Program-made: the position numbers and the translations under genes | Notes under the pieces: model-generated | What the model was told of the DNA's origin: nothing | Database searches by the model: none | Seen by the model: the letters and a program-made list of their open reading frames with translations, nothing else | Assembly: GCF_035982055.1 (NCBI RefSeq) | Contig: NZ_CP108427.1 | Coordinates: 7,625,001 to 7,689,000, forward strand | Direction of reading: 5' to 3' | DNA from: Streptomyces sp. NBC_01288 | GTDB lineage: Bacteria; Actinomycetota; Actinomycetes; Streptomycetales; Streptomycetaceae | Length of the DNA: 64,000 nt | In this document: positions 57,682 to 64,000 of the stretch, in pieces | Position numbering within the stretch: the first letter of the stretch is position 1 | Layout: every line of letters starts with the position of its first letter

Positions 57682-58190
57682 ACTCCCCGGAGCCCGCGGT
57701 GCCGGACTCCGACACCGACGCCCGGTACGTCGCCGAGCGGCTGCTGCTCACCGTACGGGAGGACCTGGGCAGGGCGGACGTGAAGGCGTCCGTGCTGCTC
57801 TCCGGTGCCCTGGCGGTGCCCGCGCTGCTGATCGGCGGCGGCCGGGCGCCGGGCGGCGTCTCCGGCACCGGCCAGGTGCTGCTCGTGGGCGCCGCGGTGC
57901 TGTGGGCGGCCGGCACCGTCCTGCTGCTCGGGGTGATCCTGCCCCGCACCTGGACGGTACGCAGGACCCTGGGCCCGACGTTCTACGCCGACGCGGTCGA
58001 GGCCCGCGACGACCCCGAGGCACTGCTGCGCGGTGTCGCCGAGGCCGGCCGGGACCCGGTGCGCTGGCTGCTCACGCAGTTCCAGGACGTCAGCGTGATC
58101 CTCGCGGCGAAGTACCGCTTCCTGCGCGGGGCGTTGGCGCTGCTGGGCGCGGGGCTGGCGGTGGGGGCGTACGCGCTGGGTGCCGGCTGA
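57678..58190 (+). CDS. PycTM-type (DUF5706) membrane effector
   Basis: 170 residues. Family features are VAERLLLTVREDLGRADVKAS (the conserved D-KAS segment), two transmembrane helices (VLLSGALAVPALLIG and VLLVGAAVLWAAGTVLLLGVIL), a cytoplasmic part with FYADAVEARDDPEALL and FQDVSVILAAKYRFLRGA, and a third C-terminal helix. In Pycsar defence, PycTM proteins respond to cyclic pyrimidine mononucleotides and damage the membrane to abort infection. GTG 57678 overlaps the upstream stop. As the last gene of this operon it is the likely executioner. Confidence 0.8.
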   Translation: MNSPEPAVPDSDTDARYVAERLLLTVREDLGRADVKASVLLSGALAVPALLIGGGRAPGGVSGTGQVLLVGAAVLWAAGTVLLLGVILPRTWTVRRTLGPTFYADAVEARDDPEALLRGVAEAGRDPVRWLLTQFQDVSVILAAKYRFLRGALALLGAGLAVGAYALGAG

Positions 58191-58211
58191 CTACGGCCCG
58201 GGCGTCAGCCG
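58184..58211. terminator. Bidirectional hairpin spanning two convergent stop codons
   Basis: Arms CGGCTGAC (58184-58191) and GTCAGCCG (58204-58211) with a 12-base loop. The left arm contains the TGA of the PycTM gene and the right arm the stop of the endonuclease IV gene. Confidence 0.55.
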
Positions 58212-59110
58212 TCCCGCAGCTTCTTCAGCCGCTCCACATCCGCCGCGTGCCCCTCCTTGCCGCCGGGCGTCTCGATGACCAGCGGTACGCCCGCGGTCGC
58301 CGGGTGGGTCATCAGGGCGCGGAAGGGGTCCTCGCCGATGTGGCCGGAGCCGATGTTCTCGTGGCGGTCCTTGTGGGCGCCGACGACGTCCTTGGAGTCG
58401 TTGGCGTGGATCAGTTTCAGGCGGCCCTCGCCGACCGTGTCCACCAGCAGGTCGAGGGTCTGGTGCATGCCGCTCGGGCCGGTCAGGTCGTGCCCGGCGG
58501 CGAAGATGTGGCACGTGTCCAGGCAGACGCCCAGCTTCGGATGGGCGTCCAGCGCCTCGAAGTACGGCCCGAAGTCCCAGGTCCGGGAGCAGAGCGAGGA
58601 ACCCTGGCCGGCCGTCGACTCCAGGAGCAGGAACGGGTCGTCGTCGTGGGTCAACTCGTCCAGCAGCGGCAGCAGATGCTCCCGCACCTGGGCCAGCGCC
58701 ACCGACCGCTCCCGGCCGCCCGTCGCGCTCCCGGTGTGCACGACGACACCGAGGGCGCCGATCTCCCGCCCGCGCCGCAGCGAGTGCCGTAGCGAATCGA
58801 CGGACTTCTCCACGGTTGCCTGGGTGTGAGAGCCGAAGTTGATCAGGTACGGAGCGTGCACGTACGCCGGGATCGACTCGGCCTCGCAGGCCGCGCGGAA
58901 CTCCTCGTCCTGGCGCGGGTTCCCGACCGGTGTTGCCCAGCCGCGCGGGTTGGCGACGAAGACCTGCACGGTCTCGGCGGCCAGCTCACGGGCGTAGGAC
59001 AGTCCTACGGAGTGGAGGCCGCCGGCGACCGGGACATGGCCGCCGACCGGGTTGCGGGAAGGGATGCGGGAGGGGAACCCGGGGGCGCTGGAAGGGGACT
59101 CGCTGCTCAC
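58205..59110 (-). CDS. nfo: Endonuclease IV (AP endonuclease)
   Basis: A 301-residue TIM-barrel AP endonuclease that cuts DNA 5' to abasic sites, using three zinc ions. The family signatures are VHAPYLINFGS, VVHTGSATG, LLLESTAGQG, LGVCLDTCHIFAAGHD, LKLIHANDSKD and RHENIGSGHIG. GTG 59110 is the start; the ribosome site is weak. It is convergent with the cyclase-like operon with only 14 bases between stops, but belongs to ordinary base excision repair. Confidence 0.95.
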   Translation of the reverse strand: MSSESPSSAPGFPSRIPSRNPVGGHVPVAGGLHSVGLSYARELAAETVQVFVANPRGWATPVGNPRQDEEFRAACEAESIPAYVHAPYLINFGSHTQATVEKSVDSLRHSLRRGREIGALGVVVHTGSATGGRERSVALAQVREHLLPLLDELTHDDDPFLLLESTAGQGSSLCSRTWDFGPYFEALDAHPKLGVCLDTCHIFAAGHDLTGPSGMHQTLDLLVDTVGEGRLKLIHANDSKDVVGAHKDRHENIGSGHIGEDPFRALMTHPATAGVPLVIETPGGKEGHAADVERLKKLRDG

Positions 59111-59144
59111 CCGTCCAGGGTGTCACGCGCGCGTGCCGCCCCCG

Positions 59145-61079
59145 TCACCGGATGGTGATCGTGATCGTCGACCCCTTGGCGGCCTGTTCGCCCGCGTCCA
59201 CGGACTGGCTCTTCACGGTGTCGCCGAACAGACCGAGCAGGCCCCGGTCCTCCTTGACCTCGAAGCCGGACTGCTCAAGGAGCTTCGTCGCGGCGTCGAC
59301 GCTCGCGCCGACCACGCTCGGGACCTCGACCATCTCCGGGCCCTTGGACAGCGTCAGCGTCACCGTGTCGCCCTCGGCGGCCCGGCCGTCGCCGGCCGGG
59401 GTCTGCTGGGCGACCTGGCCCGCGTCGTACTCCGAGGTGATCTCGGTGTCCGACACCTTCACGGTGAGACCGGCCTCCTGGAGGTCCGACTTCGCGTCCT
59501 CCAGGTCCTCGCCGGTGACGTCGGGGACGTCGACCGCGCTGCCCTTGCTGACGGTCAGGGCTATCGCCGAACCCGCGTGGCGCTTGGTGCCCGCCTCCGG
59601 GTCCGTGCTGATCACGAAGCCCTTGGGGACGTCGTCGCTGAACTCCCTGGTGACCATGCCGGCCGCCAGCCCGTCCTGCTTCAGCAGGGTCTGCGCCTTG
59701 GCCAGGCGGGTGCCCGTCAGGTCGGGGACGTTCACGGTCTCCGGGCCGTCCGAGATGGTCAGGGCGACCGAGTCGTTGTTCCGGATGCGGGCGCCGGACT
59801 CCGGGTCGGTGCTGACGACCGTGCCGCGCTTCACGGTGTCGCTGTACGCGTGGTCGACCTTCTTGACGTCGAGACCGGCGTCCTTCAGCCGCTCCCGCGC
59901 CTGTGCCTCGGTCTTCGCCAGCAGCGGCGGGACCTTGGTGAACTGACCCGAGTTGATGTACCAGACGCCCGCCCCGACCCCGACGATCAGCAGCAGGGCG
60001 GCGACGATCGCCAGCAGCCCCCGCCGGGGCCGCCGCGCCTCGCGCCGCCGGGGCGGCAGCGGCGGACCGCTCTCGAACCGGCTGGTCCGGTCGAACCGGT
60101 CACCCGGCTCGTCGTCCTCGTTGACCGGCAGCGGACGTGGCACGGTCAGCGAGCGCGGGATCACACTCGTACGGTTCTCGGCGTCGGGATACTCCGAGGT
60201 CAGCGCCTGCGGCGGCACCGCGTCCAACTGCTCGGTGCTCAGCCCCGACCGCGCCTCGCGGACCAGACCGAACAGCGCGACCGCGTCGTACGGCCGCAGG
60301 TCCGGGGTGCGCGCGGTGGCGGTGGCGACCAGCTCGTCCAGCTCGTACGCCAGCCCCGGCACCTGCGCCGAGGGCGGCGGGACGTCCTCGTGCAGGTGCT
60401 TGTAGAGCACGATCGCGGCGGAGTCCCCGTCGTGCGGCTTCTGGCCGGTGAGCATCTCGTACAGGACGACACCGCACGCGTACACGTCGACCCGGGGGTC
60501 GGCGGTGGTTCCCTCGATCTGCTCCGGCGCGAGATACGACACCGTGCCGAGCACGGACCCCGTGGTGCTGGTCACCGTGTCCACGGACCTGACCAGCCCG
60601 AAGTCGGCGACCTTGACCCGGCCGTCGTCTCCTATGAGCACGTTCTCCGGCTTCATGTCCCGGTGCACGAACCCGGCCCGGTGCGCGGCACCGAGCGCGG
60701 CCAGCACCGGCTCCAGGATGTCGAGGGCGGCCCGCGGCTGGAGCGCCCCGCGCTCGCGCAGCACGTCCCGCAGGGTGCAGCCGGCGACGTACTCCATCGC
60801 CAGATAGACGTACGACCGGTCGGCGCCCTGGTCGAAGACCTGCACCACGTTCGGATGCGCCAGCCGCGCCACGGACTTCGCCTCACGGATGAACCGGTCC
60901 ACGAAGTGGGCGTCGGCCGCCAGCGTCGGGTGCATCACCTTGAGCGCGAGAACCCGGTCCAGGCGGGTGTCCACGGCCCGGTAGACCGTGGCCATCCCGC
61001 CGACGGCGATCCGCGCGTCGACGCGATAGCGGCCGTCGAGCAACTGCCCGACGAGAGGGTCATGAAGGGTCGTATCCAC
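59145..61079 (-). CDS. Serine/threonine protein kinase with four PASTA domains
   Basis: A protein of about 644 residues. The kinase domain (18-275) has ATP Lys47, catalytic HRDMKPEN (Asp141) and DFG at 159-161. A juxtamembrane linker, one transmembrane helix (LLAIVAALLLIVGVGAGVWY) and four extracytoplasmic PASTA repeats follow, which usually bind muropeptides or lipid II. I start at GTG 61079, since TACACT ends 7 bases upstream and no Shine-Dalgarno exists; ATG 61100 is an alternative. Its place beside aroG-side genes parallels PknL (Rv2176), although PknL lacks PASTA domains. Confidence 0.93.
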   Translation of the reverse strand: MDTTLHDPLVGQLLDGRYRVDARIAVGGMATVYRAVDTRLDRVLALKVMHPTLAADAHFVDRFIREAKSVARLAHPNVVQVFDQGADRSYVYLAMEYVAGCTLRDVLRERGALQPRAALDILEPVLAALGAAHRAGFVHRDMKPENVLIGDDGRVKVADFGLVRSVDTVTSTTGSVLGTVSYLAPEQIEGTTADPRVDVYACGVVLYEMLTGQKPHDGDSAAIVLYKHLHEDVPPPSAQVPGLAYELDELVATATARTPDLRPYDAVALFGLVREARSGLSTEQLDAVPPQALTSEYPDAENRTSVIPRSLTVPRPLPVNEDDEPGDRFDRTSRFESGPPLPPRRREARRPRRGLLAIVAALLLIVGVGAGVWYINSGQFTKVPPLLAKTEAQARERLKDAGLDVKKVDHAYSDTVKRGTVVSTDPESGARIRNNDSVALTISDGPETVNVPDLTGTRLAKAQTLLKQDGLAAGMVTREFSDDVPKGFVISTDPEAGTKRHAGSAIALTVSKGSAVDVPDVTGEDLEDAKSDLQEAGLTVKVSDTEITSEYDAGQVAQQTPAGDGRAAEGDTVTLTLSKGPEMVEVPSVVGASVDAATKLLEQSGFEVKEDRGLLGLFGDTVKSQSVDAGEQAAKGSTITITIR

Positions 61080-61279
61080 GCAGGTGAGTGTACGAGCCAT
61101 GGCTGAAAGGACAGCCCTTTCGCCCGGTTTCGAGGCGGTACTGAAGCGGACCTGTGACGGATACCACGAGCGGTCGGCCGCCAATGGCGGGGCAGTCCCG
61201 CAGGTTGGGTCACCTCTTGGCCGACTGGAAACGGGTGGTGCGCGGGTGGGAGACAAAACGGAAGTGCGGCGCAGGGTGC

Positions 61280-62074
61280 CTAGAAAGCGGGCCGCTCAGG
61301 ATCCAGCACCGCCAGGCCCTCCGCAGGAGAGGACGCCTCGGCGAAATGCCTACGGGGGATACGCCCCGCTCGGAACGCCAACCTCCCCGCCTCCACCGCA
61401 CTCCTCATGCCGGAGGCCATCAGCACCGGTTCCCGCGCCCGCGTCACCGCCGAGGCGAGCATCACACCGGCACACCCCAGCTCCATCGCGAACGCCGCGT
61501 CGGACGCCGTACCCGCCCCCGCGTCCAGAATCACCGGCACACGCGCGTGCTCGGTGATCAGCTGGAAGTTGTGCGGGTTGCGGATCCCGAGCCCGGAACC
61601 GATCGGCGACCCGAGCGGCATGATCGCCGCACACCCGACGTCCTCCAGCTTCCGCGCCAGCACGGGATCGTCGTTCGTGTACGGCAGCACGGTGAAGCCG
61701 TCGTCGACCAACGTCTCGGCGGCGTCGAGGAGTTCGATCGGGTCCGGCAGCAATGTGCGCTCGTCCGCGATCACTTCGAGTTTGATCAGCGCGGTCCCCA
61801 GCGCCTCCCGCGCCAGCCGGGCCGTCAACACCGCCTCGCCCGCCGTGAAGCAGCCCGCGGTGTTGGGCAGCACCCGGATGCCGAGCCGCTCCAGCACGGA
61901 CAGCACCGAGCCGTGCACGGAGGCGTCGACGCGCCGCATCGCGACCGTCGTGAGTTCCGTGCCGGAGGCCACCAGCGCGCGCTCCAGGACATCGAGGCTG
62001 GGGGCACCCCCGGTGCCCATGATCAACCGGGACGTGAAGGACGTACCGGCGAGGACGAAGGGGTCGTCGGCCAT
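61280..62074 (-). CDS. thiG: Thiazole synthase
   Basis: ThiG forms the thiazole phosphate of thiamine from deoxyxylulose phosphate, dehydroglycine and ThiS thiocarboxylate. The 264-residue TIM barrel shows MGTGGAPSLDVLERAL, LPNTAGCFTAGEAV, the lysine region LIKLEVIADERTLLPD, MPLGSPIGSGLGIRNP and VILDAGAGTASDAAFAMELG. ATG 62074 follows thiS by 3 bases. It is the last gene of the thiO-thiS-thiG operon under TPP riboswitch control. Confidence 0.97.
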   Translation of the reverse strand: MADDPFVLAGTSFTSRLIMGTGGAPSLDVLERALVASGTELTTVAMRRVDASVHGSVLSVLERLGIRVLPNTAGCFTAGEAVLTARLAREALGTALIKLEVIADERTLLPDPIELLDAAETLVDDGFTVLPYTNDDPVLARKLEDVGCAAIMPLGSPIGSGLGIRNPHNFQLITEHARVPVILDAGAGTASDAAFAMELGCAGVMLASAVTRAREPVLMASGMRSAVEAGRLAFRAGRIPRRHFAEASSPAEGLAVLDPERPAF

Positions 62075-62077
62075 GGG

Positions 62078-62278
62078 TCAGCCTCCTTGGACGGCGGTGA
62101 GGACCTCGACGCGGTCTCCCTCGGAGAGGGAGGTCGATGGCCACTCCGCGCGCGGGACGACGGTTTCGTTGAGGGCGGCGGCCACTCCGGAGGGGGCCGG
62201 GGTGAGGGACCGTACGAGCACGTCGAGGGGCGTGCCGGGAGCGATCTCCTGGTGCTCGCCGTTGACGGAGATGTTCAT
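62078..62278 (-). CDS. thiS: Sulfur carrier protein ThiS
   Basis: A 66-residue ubiquitin-fold protein (MNISVNGEHQEIAPGTPLDV) ending in the diglycine tail VQGG, which is adenylated and thiocarboxylated to donate sulfur to thiazole. The start ATG overlaps the thiO stop (ATGA). The sulfur may come from a desulfurase such as the one at 8001-9368 or 20575-21936, but nothing in the sequence decides this. Confidence 0.96.
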   Translation of the reverse strand: MNISVNGEHQEIAPGTPLDVLVRSLTPAPSGVAAALNETVVPRAEWPSTSLSEGDRVEVLTAVQGG

Positions 62279-63438
62279 GCGGGCTGCTCCACGAGGTGCG
62301 TGCGGGCGAACCGCTTCGGGGTGAACGGGCGTGCCTCGTCCGGGAGTTCACCGGTACTGAGCGCGTGCGCCAGGGCGTCGCCGGTGACCGGGGTGAGCAG
62401 CACGCCGTTGCGGTAGTGCCCGGTGGCCAGCAGCAGTCCCGGCAGGGCGGTCGGGCCGAGCAGCGGCGCGTTGTCGGGGGAGCCGGGGCGCAGTCCGGCG
62501 CGGGTCTCGGTGAGCGGGAGTTCGGTGATCCCGGGGACCAACTCGTGGGCGTCGCGCAGCAGTTCGTAGACACCGCCGGCGGTCACGGTGGTGTCCCAGC
62601 CCAGTTCCTCGCTGGTCGCGCCGACGACCAGCTCGCCGTTCTCGCGCGGCACCAGGTACACCTGGCTGCCGCGCACCACGGCCCGCACGGTCCGGCTCAG
62701 GAAGGGCGCGTGCCGCTCCGGCACGGTCAGCCGCAGCACCTGGCCCTTCACGGGCCGTACGGGCGGCAGGACGTCGTCAGGGACCCCCTTCAGCTGCCCG
62801 CTGAGGCTGCCGCCCGCGAGCACCACTTGGTCTGCGGCGAGGGTGACGTCCTCGCGCGTGACGACCCCCGTGGCGCGGTCCCGCTCGACCGTGAGCCGCT
62901 CGACCCACGTCCGGTGGAGGACGACCCCGGCGCGCTCGCAGGCGGCCACCAGCGCGCGCGCCAGCCGCCGCGGGTCGACCTGGTGGTCGCCGTCGACCCT
63001 GAGCCCCCCGCGCACGCCCGGCGCGAGCATCGGCTCCAGGCGCCGGCACTCGCGCCCCGACAGCCACTCGGAGTCGAGCCCCGACTGGTGCTGCAAGGCG
63101 TGCAGTTCGCGCAGATGGGCCCGGTCGTCGGCGTCCAGGGCGACGGCGAGCGTGCCGCAGCGGCGGTAACCGAGGTCGAGGCCGGTGAGGTCGGTCAGCT
63201 CGGCTGCGAAGTCCGGGTAGCGGTCCGCCGAGGCCAGGTTGAGGGCGAGCAGGGTCTGTTCGCCGTAGTGGAGCTCGGTGACGGCGGCCAGCATCCCGGC
63301 GGCCACCTGGGCGGCCCCGCCGCCCGGCTCCGGGTCCACCACGGCCGTGGCGAAGCCGCGTTGGGCCGCGCGCCAGGCCGTGACCAGGCCGATGATCCCG
63401 CCCCCGACGACGAGGACGTCTGAGGTGTGTGCAGGCAT
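62275..63438 (-). CDS. thiO: Glycine oxidase ThiO
   Basis: A 387-residue FAD-dependent amine oxidase that converts glycine to dehydroglycine for thiazole synthesis. The dinucleotide fold is VLVVGGGIIGLVTAWRAAQRG; later motifs are VVLAGGSLSGQL and the C-terminal LRPGSPDNAPLLGPTALPGLLLATGHYRNGVLLTPVTG. ATG 63438 lies about 13 bases from the TPP riboswitch. Actinobacteria use ThiO (aerobic) rather than ThiH. Confidence 0.96.
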   Translation of the reverse strand: MPAHTSDVLVVGGGIIGLVTAWRAAQRGFATAVVDPEPGGGAAQVAAGMLAAVTELHYGEQTLLALNLASADRYPDFAAELTDLTGLDLGYRRCGTLAVALDADDRAHLRELHALQHQSGLDSEWLSGRECRRLEPMLAPGVRGGLRVDGDHQVDPRRLARALVAACERAGVVLHRTWVERLTVERDRATGVVTREDVTLAADQVVLAGGSLSGQLKGVPDDVLPPVRPVKGQVLRLTVPERHAPFLSRTVRAVVRGSQVYLVPRENGELVVGATSEELGWDTTVTAGGVYELLRDAHELVPGITELPLTETRAGLRPGSPDNAPLLGPTALPGLLLATGHYRNGVLLTPVTGDALAHALSTGELPDEARPFTPKRFARTHLVEQPA

Positions 63439-63450
63439 GGGCGTCCAGCC

Positions 63451-63543
63451 CCTCCCTTCGCCGGCATGACCCGGATCAGGTTCGTACGGTCGGAGGCCGC
63501 CAGCCTCCCTCTCAGCCCGGTACGTCCGGACTCCCGCGAGTGC
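63451..63543 (-). ncRNA. TPP riboswitch (THI element)
   Basis: Read on the minus strand: GGGAGTCCGGACGTACCGGG, then the THI box CTGAGAGGGAGGC, then GACCGTACGAACCTGATCCG and GGTCATGCCGGCGAAGGGAG. All the conserved thi-box parts are present. The GAAGGGAGGGG at its end doubles as the ribosome binding region of thiO, so TPP binding probably blocks translation of thiOSG. Confidence 0.95.
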
Positions 63544-63598
63544 TTTACGTTTGCCACCCTAGCCCGTGCCCTGTGTGCCAGTAAGGGAGCCTCTGTCC

Positions 63599-63937
63599 AT
63601 GGCCCGCTCGCTCGACGGTCTCGTCCTCGCCCCCGTCGCGGACCAGGCCCCAGGTCAGGTCGGTACGCGCACCCGGTTCGCGTACCACGAGAAGGACGGC
63701 GAGATCTGGGCCGAGTACGCGGGCGGCGACGTCGTACGGGGGCGTCTCGTCGGCACGCGCGCGGGGGACCGATTGGACTTCCGGTACGTGCAGTTGAAGA
63801 CGGACGGGACGACGTCCTCAGGGCACTGCGTGTCCGAAGTGGTCGAGTTGCCCGACGGCCGCATTCGCCTCGACGAGACCTGGGAGTGGGAGTCTCAGCC
63901 GGGAAACGGGACCAGCACTGTGGAACAGGTCACCTGA
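63599..63937 (+). CDS. Small beta-rich conserved hypothetical protein
   Basis: A 112-residue protein. The pattern DGEIWAEYAGGDVVRGRLVG, DRLDFRYVQLKTDG, SGHCVSEVVELPDGRIRLDETWEW matches a widespread small family often labelled N-acetylglutamate synthase without evidence; nothing here supports acetyltransferase activity. I start at ATG 63599, with AAGGGAG 10 bases upstream; GTG 63566 is a longer alternative. It is divergent from thiO. It may bind a ligand in a small barrel. Confidence 0.8.
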   Translation: MARSLDGLVLAPVADQAPGQVGTRTRFAYHEKDGEIWAEYAGGDVVRGRLVGTRAGDRLDFRYVQLKTDGTTSSGHCVSEVVELPDGRIRLDETWEWESQPGNGTSTVEQVT

Positions 63938-63949
63938 CGCGCCCGCTGA

Positions 63950-63964
63950 CTGACAAATTGTCAG
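63950..63964 (+). promoter_or_regulatory. 15-bp perfect palindrome upstream of the next gene
   Basis: CTGACAAATTGTCAG is a perfect palindrome centred on one base. It lies between the likely -35 region and TATGGT (63970-63975), so a repressor bound there would block the promoter of the gene starting at 63982. Confidence 0.6.
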
Positions 63965-63981
63965 GTGTCTATGGTGATCGA

Positions 63982-64000
63982 GTGAGCGAGCAGACGCGGG
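63982..64000 (+). CDS. Start of an unidentified gene (truncated by window end)
   Basis: GTG 63982 opens VSEQTR. TATGGT ends 6 bases upstream with no Shine-Dalgarno, consistent with a leaderless transcript. Only six codons are visible, so no product can be assigned. The operator-like palindrome suggests a tightly controlled or autoregulated gene. Confidence 0.45.

Noticed and set aside
1..64000. Insertion sequences, prophage genes, tRNA or rRNA
   Set aside because: I found no transposase, integrase, phage structural gene, cloverleaf or rRNA segment in the window.

Overview
The window is chromosomal DNA of a Streptomyces. It is GC-rich with strong third-position GC bias, uses many GTG and TTG starts, encodes an actinobacterial bc1-aa3 respiratory supercomplex and the Streptomyces genes glkA and macRS, and carries the Streptomyces WWW trp leader peptide. 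I see no rRNA, tRNA, insertion sequence, prophage or CRISPR array. Gene content and order follow an old actinobacterial block, also seen in M. tuberculosis around Rv2176-Rv2204 (pknL, aroG, mannosyltransferases, acyltransferase, fadD15, NlpC/P60, trpD, cta/qcr, adoK, A-type Fe-S carrier).

Region by region: 1-2467 holds the end of pspA, pspAA and a NarL-type two-component pair. 2484-9368 has nadA, an A-type Fe-S carrier, a membrane protein, adenosine kinase and a cysteine desulfurase-TusA fusion. 9677-19017 is the respiratory core: ctaC-ctaD-ctaF, then ctaE-qcrC-qcrA-qcrB, interrupted by an L,D-transpeptidase lipoprotein and a lone receiver protein. 19152-25360 has trpD, a SAM-IV riboswitch with a class V aminotransferase and its truncated duplicate, a rhomboid/RAM pair, a zinc ribbon and an NYN-domain protein. 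25571-31647 is cell envelope: two NlpC/P60 hydrolases, a metallopeptidase lipoprotein and two mannosyltransferase-like enzymes. 32178-45727 has cholesterol oxidase, an acyl-CoA ligase, a phosphoesterase, an SRPBCC protein, an ArsA-like ATPase, the glkA region, an esterase, an acyltransferase and macSR. 45872-50922 covers central and aromatic metabolism: a PFK with a PPi-type signature, a decayed lactate dehydrogenase, attenuated trpE(G) and DAHP synthase. 51084-53486 has bfd/bfr, a molybdopterin oxidoreductase and a Crp-like regulator. 58205-63937 has endonuclease IV, a PASTA kinase and TPP-controlled thiOSG.

The standout is 53592-58190. Four genes chained by 4-nt overlaps encode a class III nucleotidyl-cyclase-like protein, a large protein with a degenerate P-loop, a possible SPFH-like protein and a DUF5706 (PycTM-type) membrane effector. 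The first two share a 16-residue motif at the C-terminus of one and the N-terminus of the other, resembling homotypic amyloid-type signalling motifs. A Crp-family regulator lies just upstream. I read this as an expanded Pycsar-like conflict system.

Other structure of note: a seven-unit tandem array grown from a dispersed Streptomyces repeat, nested inverted repeats at 31668-32092, a repeat array capping a lactate dehydrogenase remnant, and many predicted leaderless genes.
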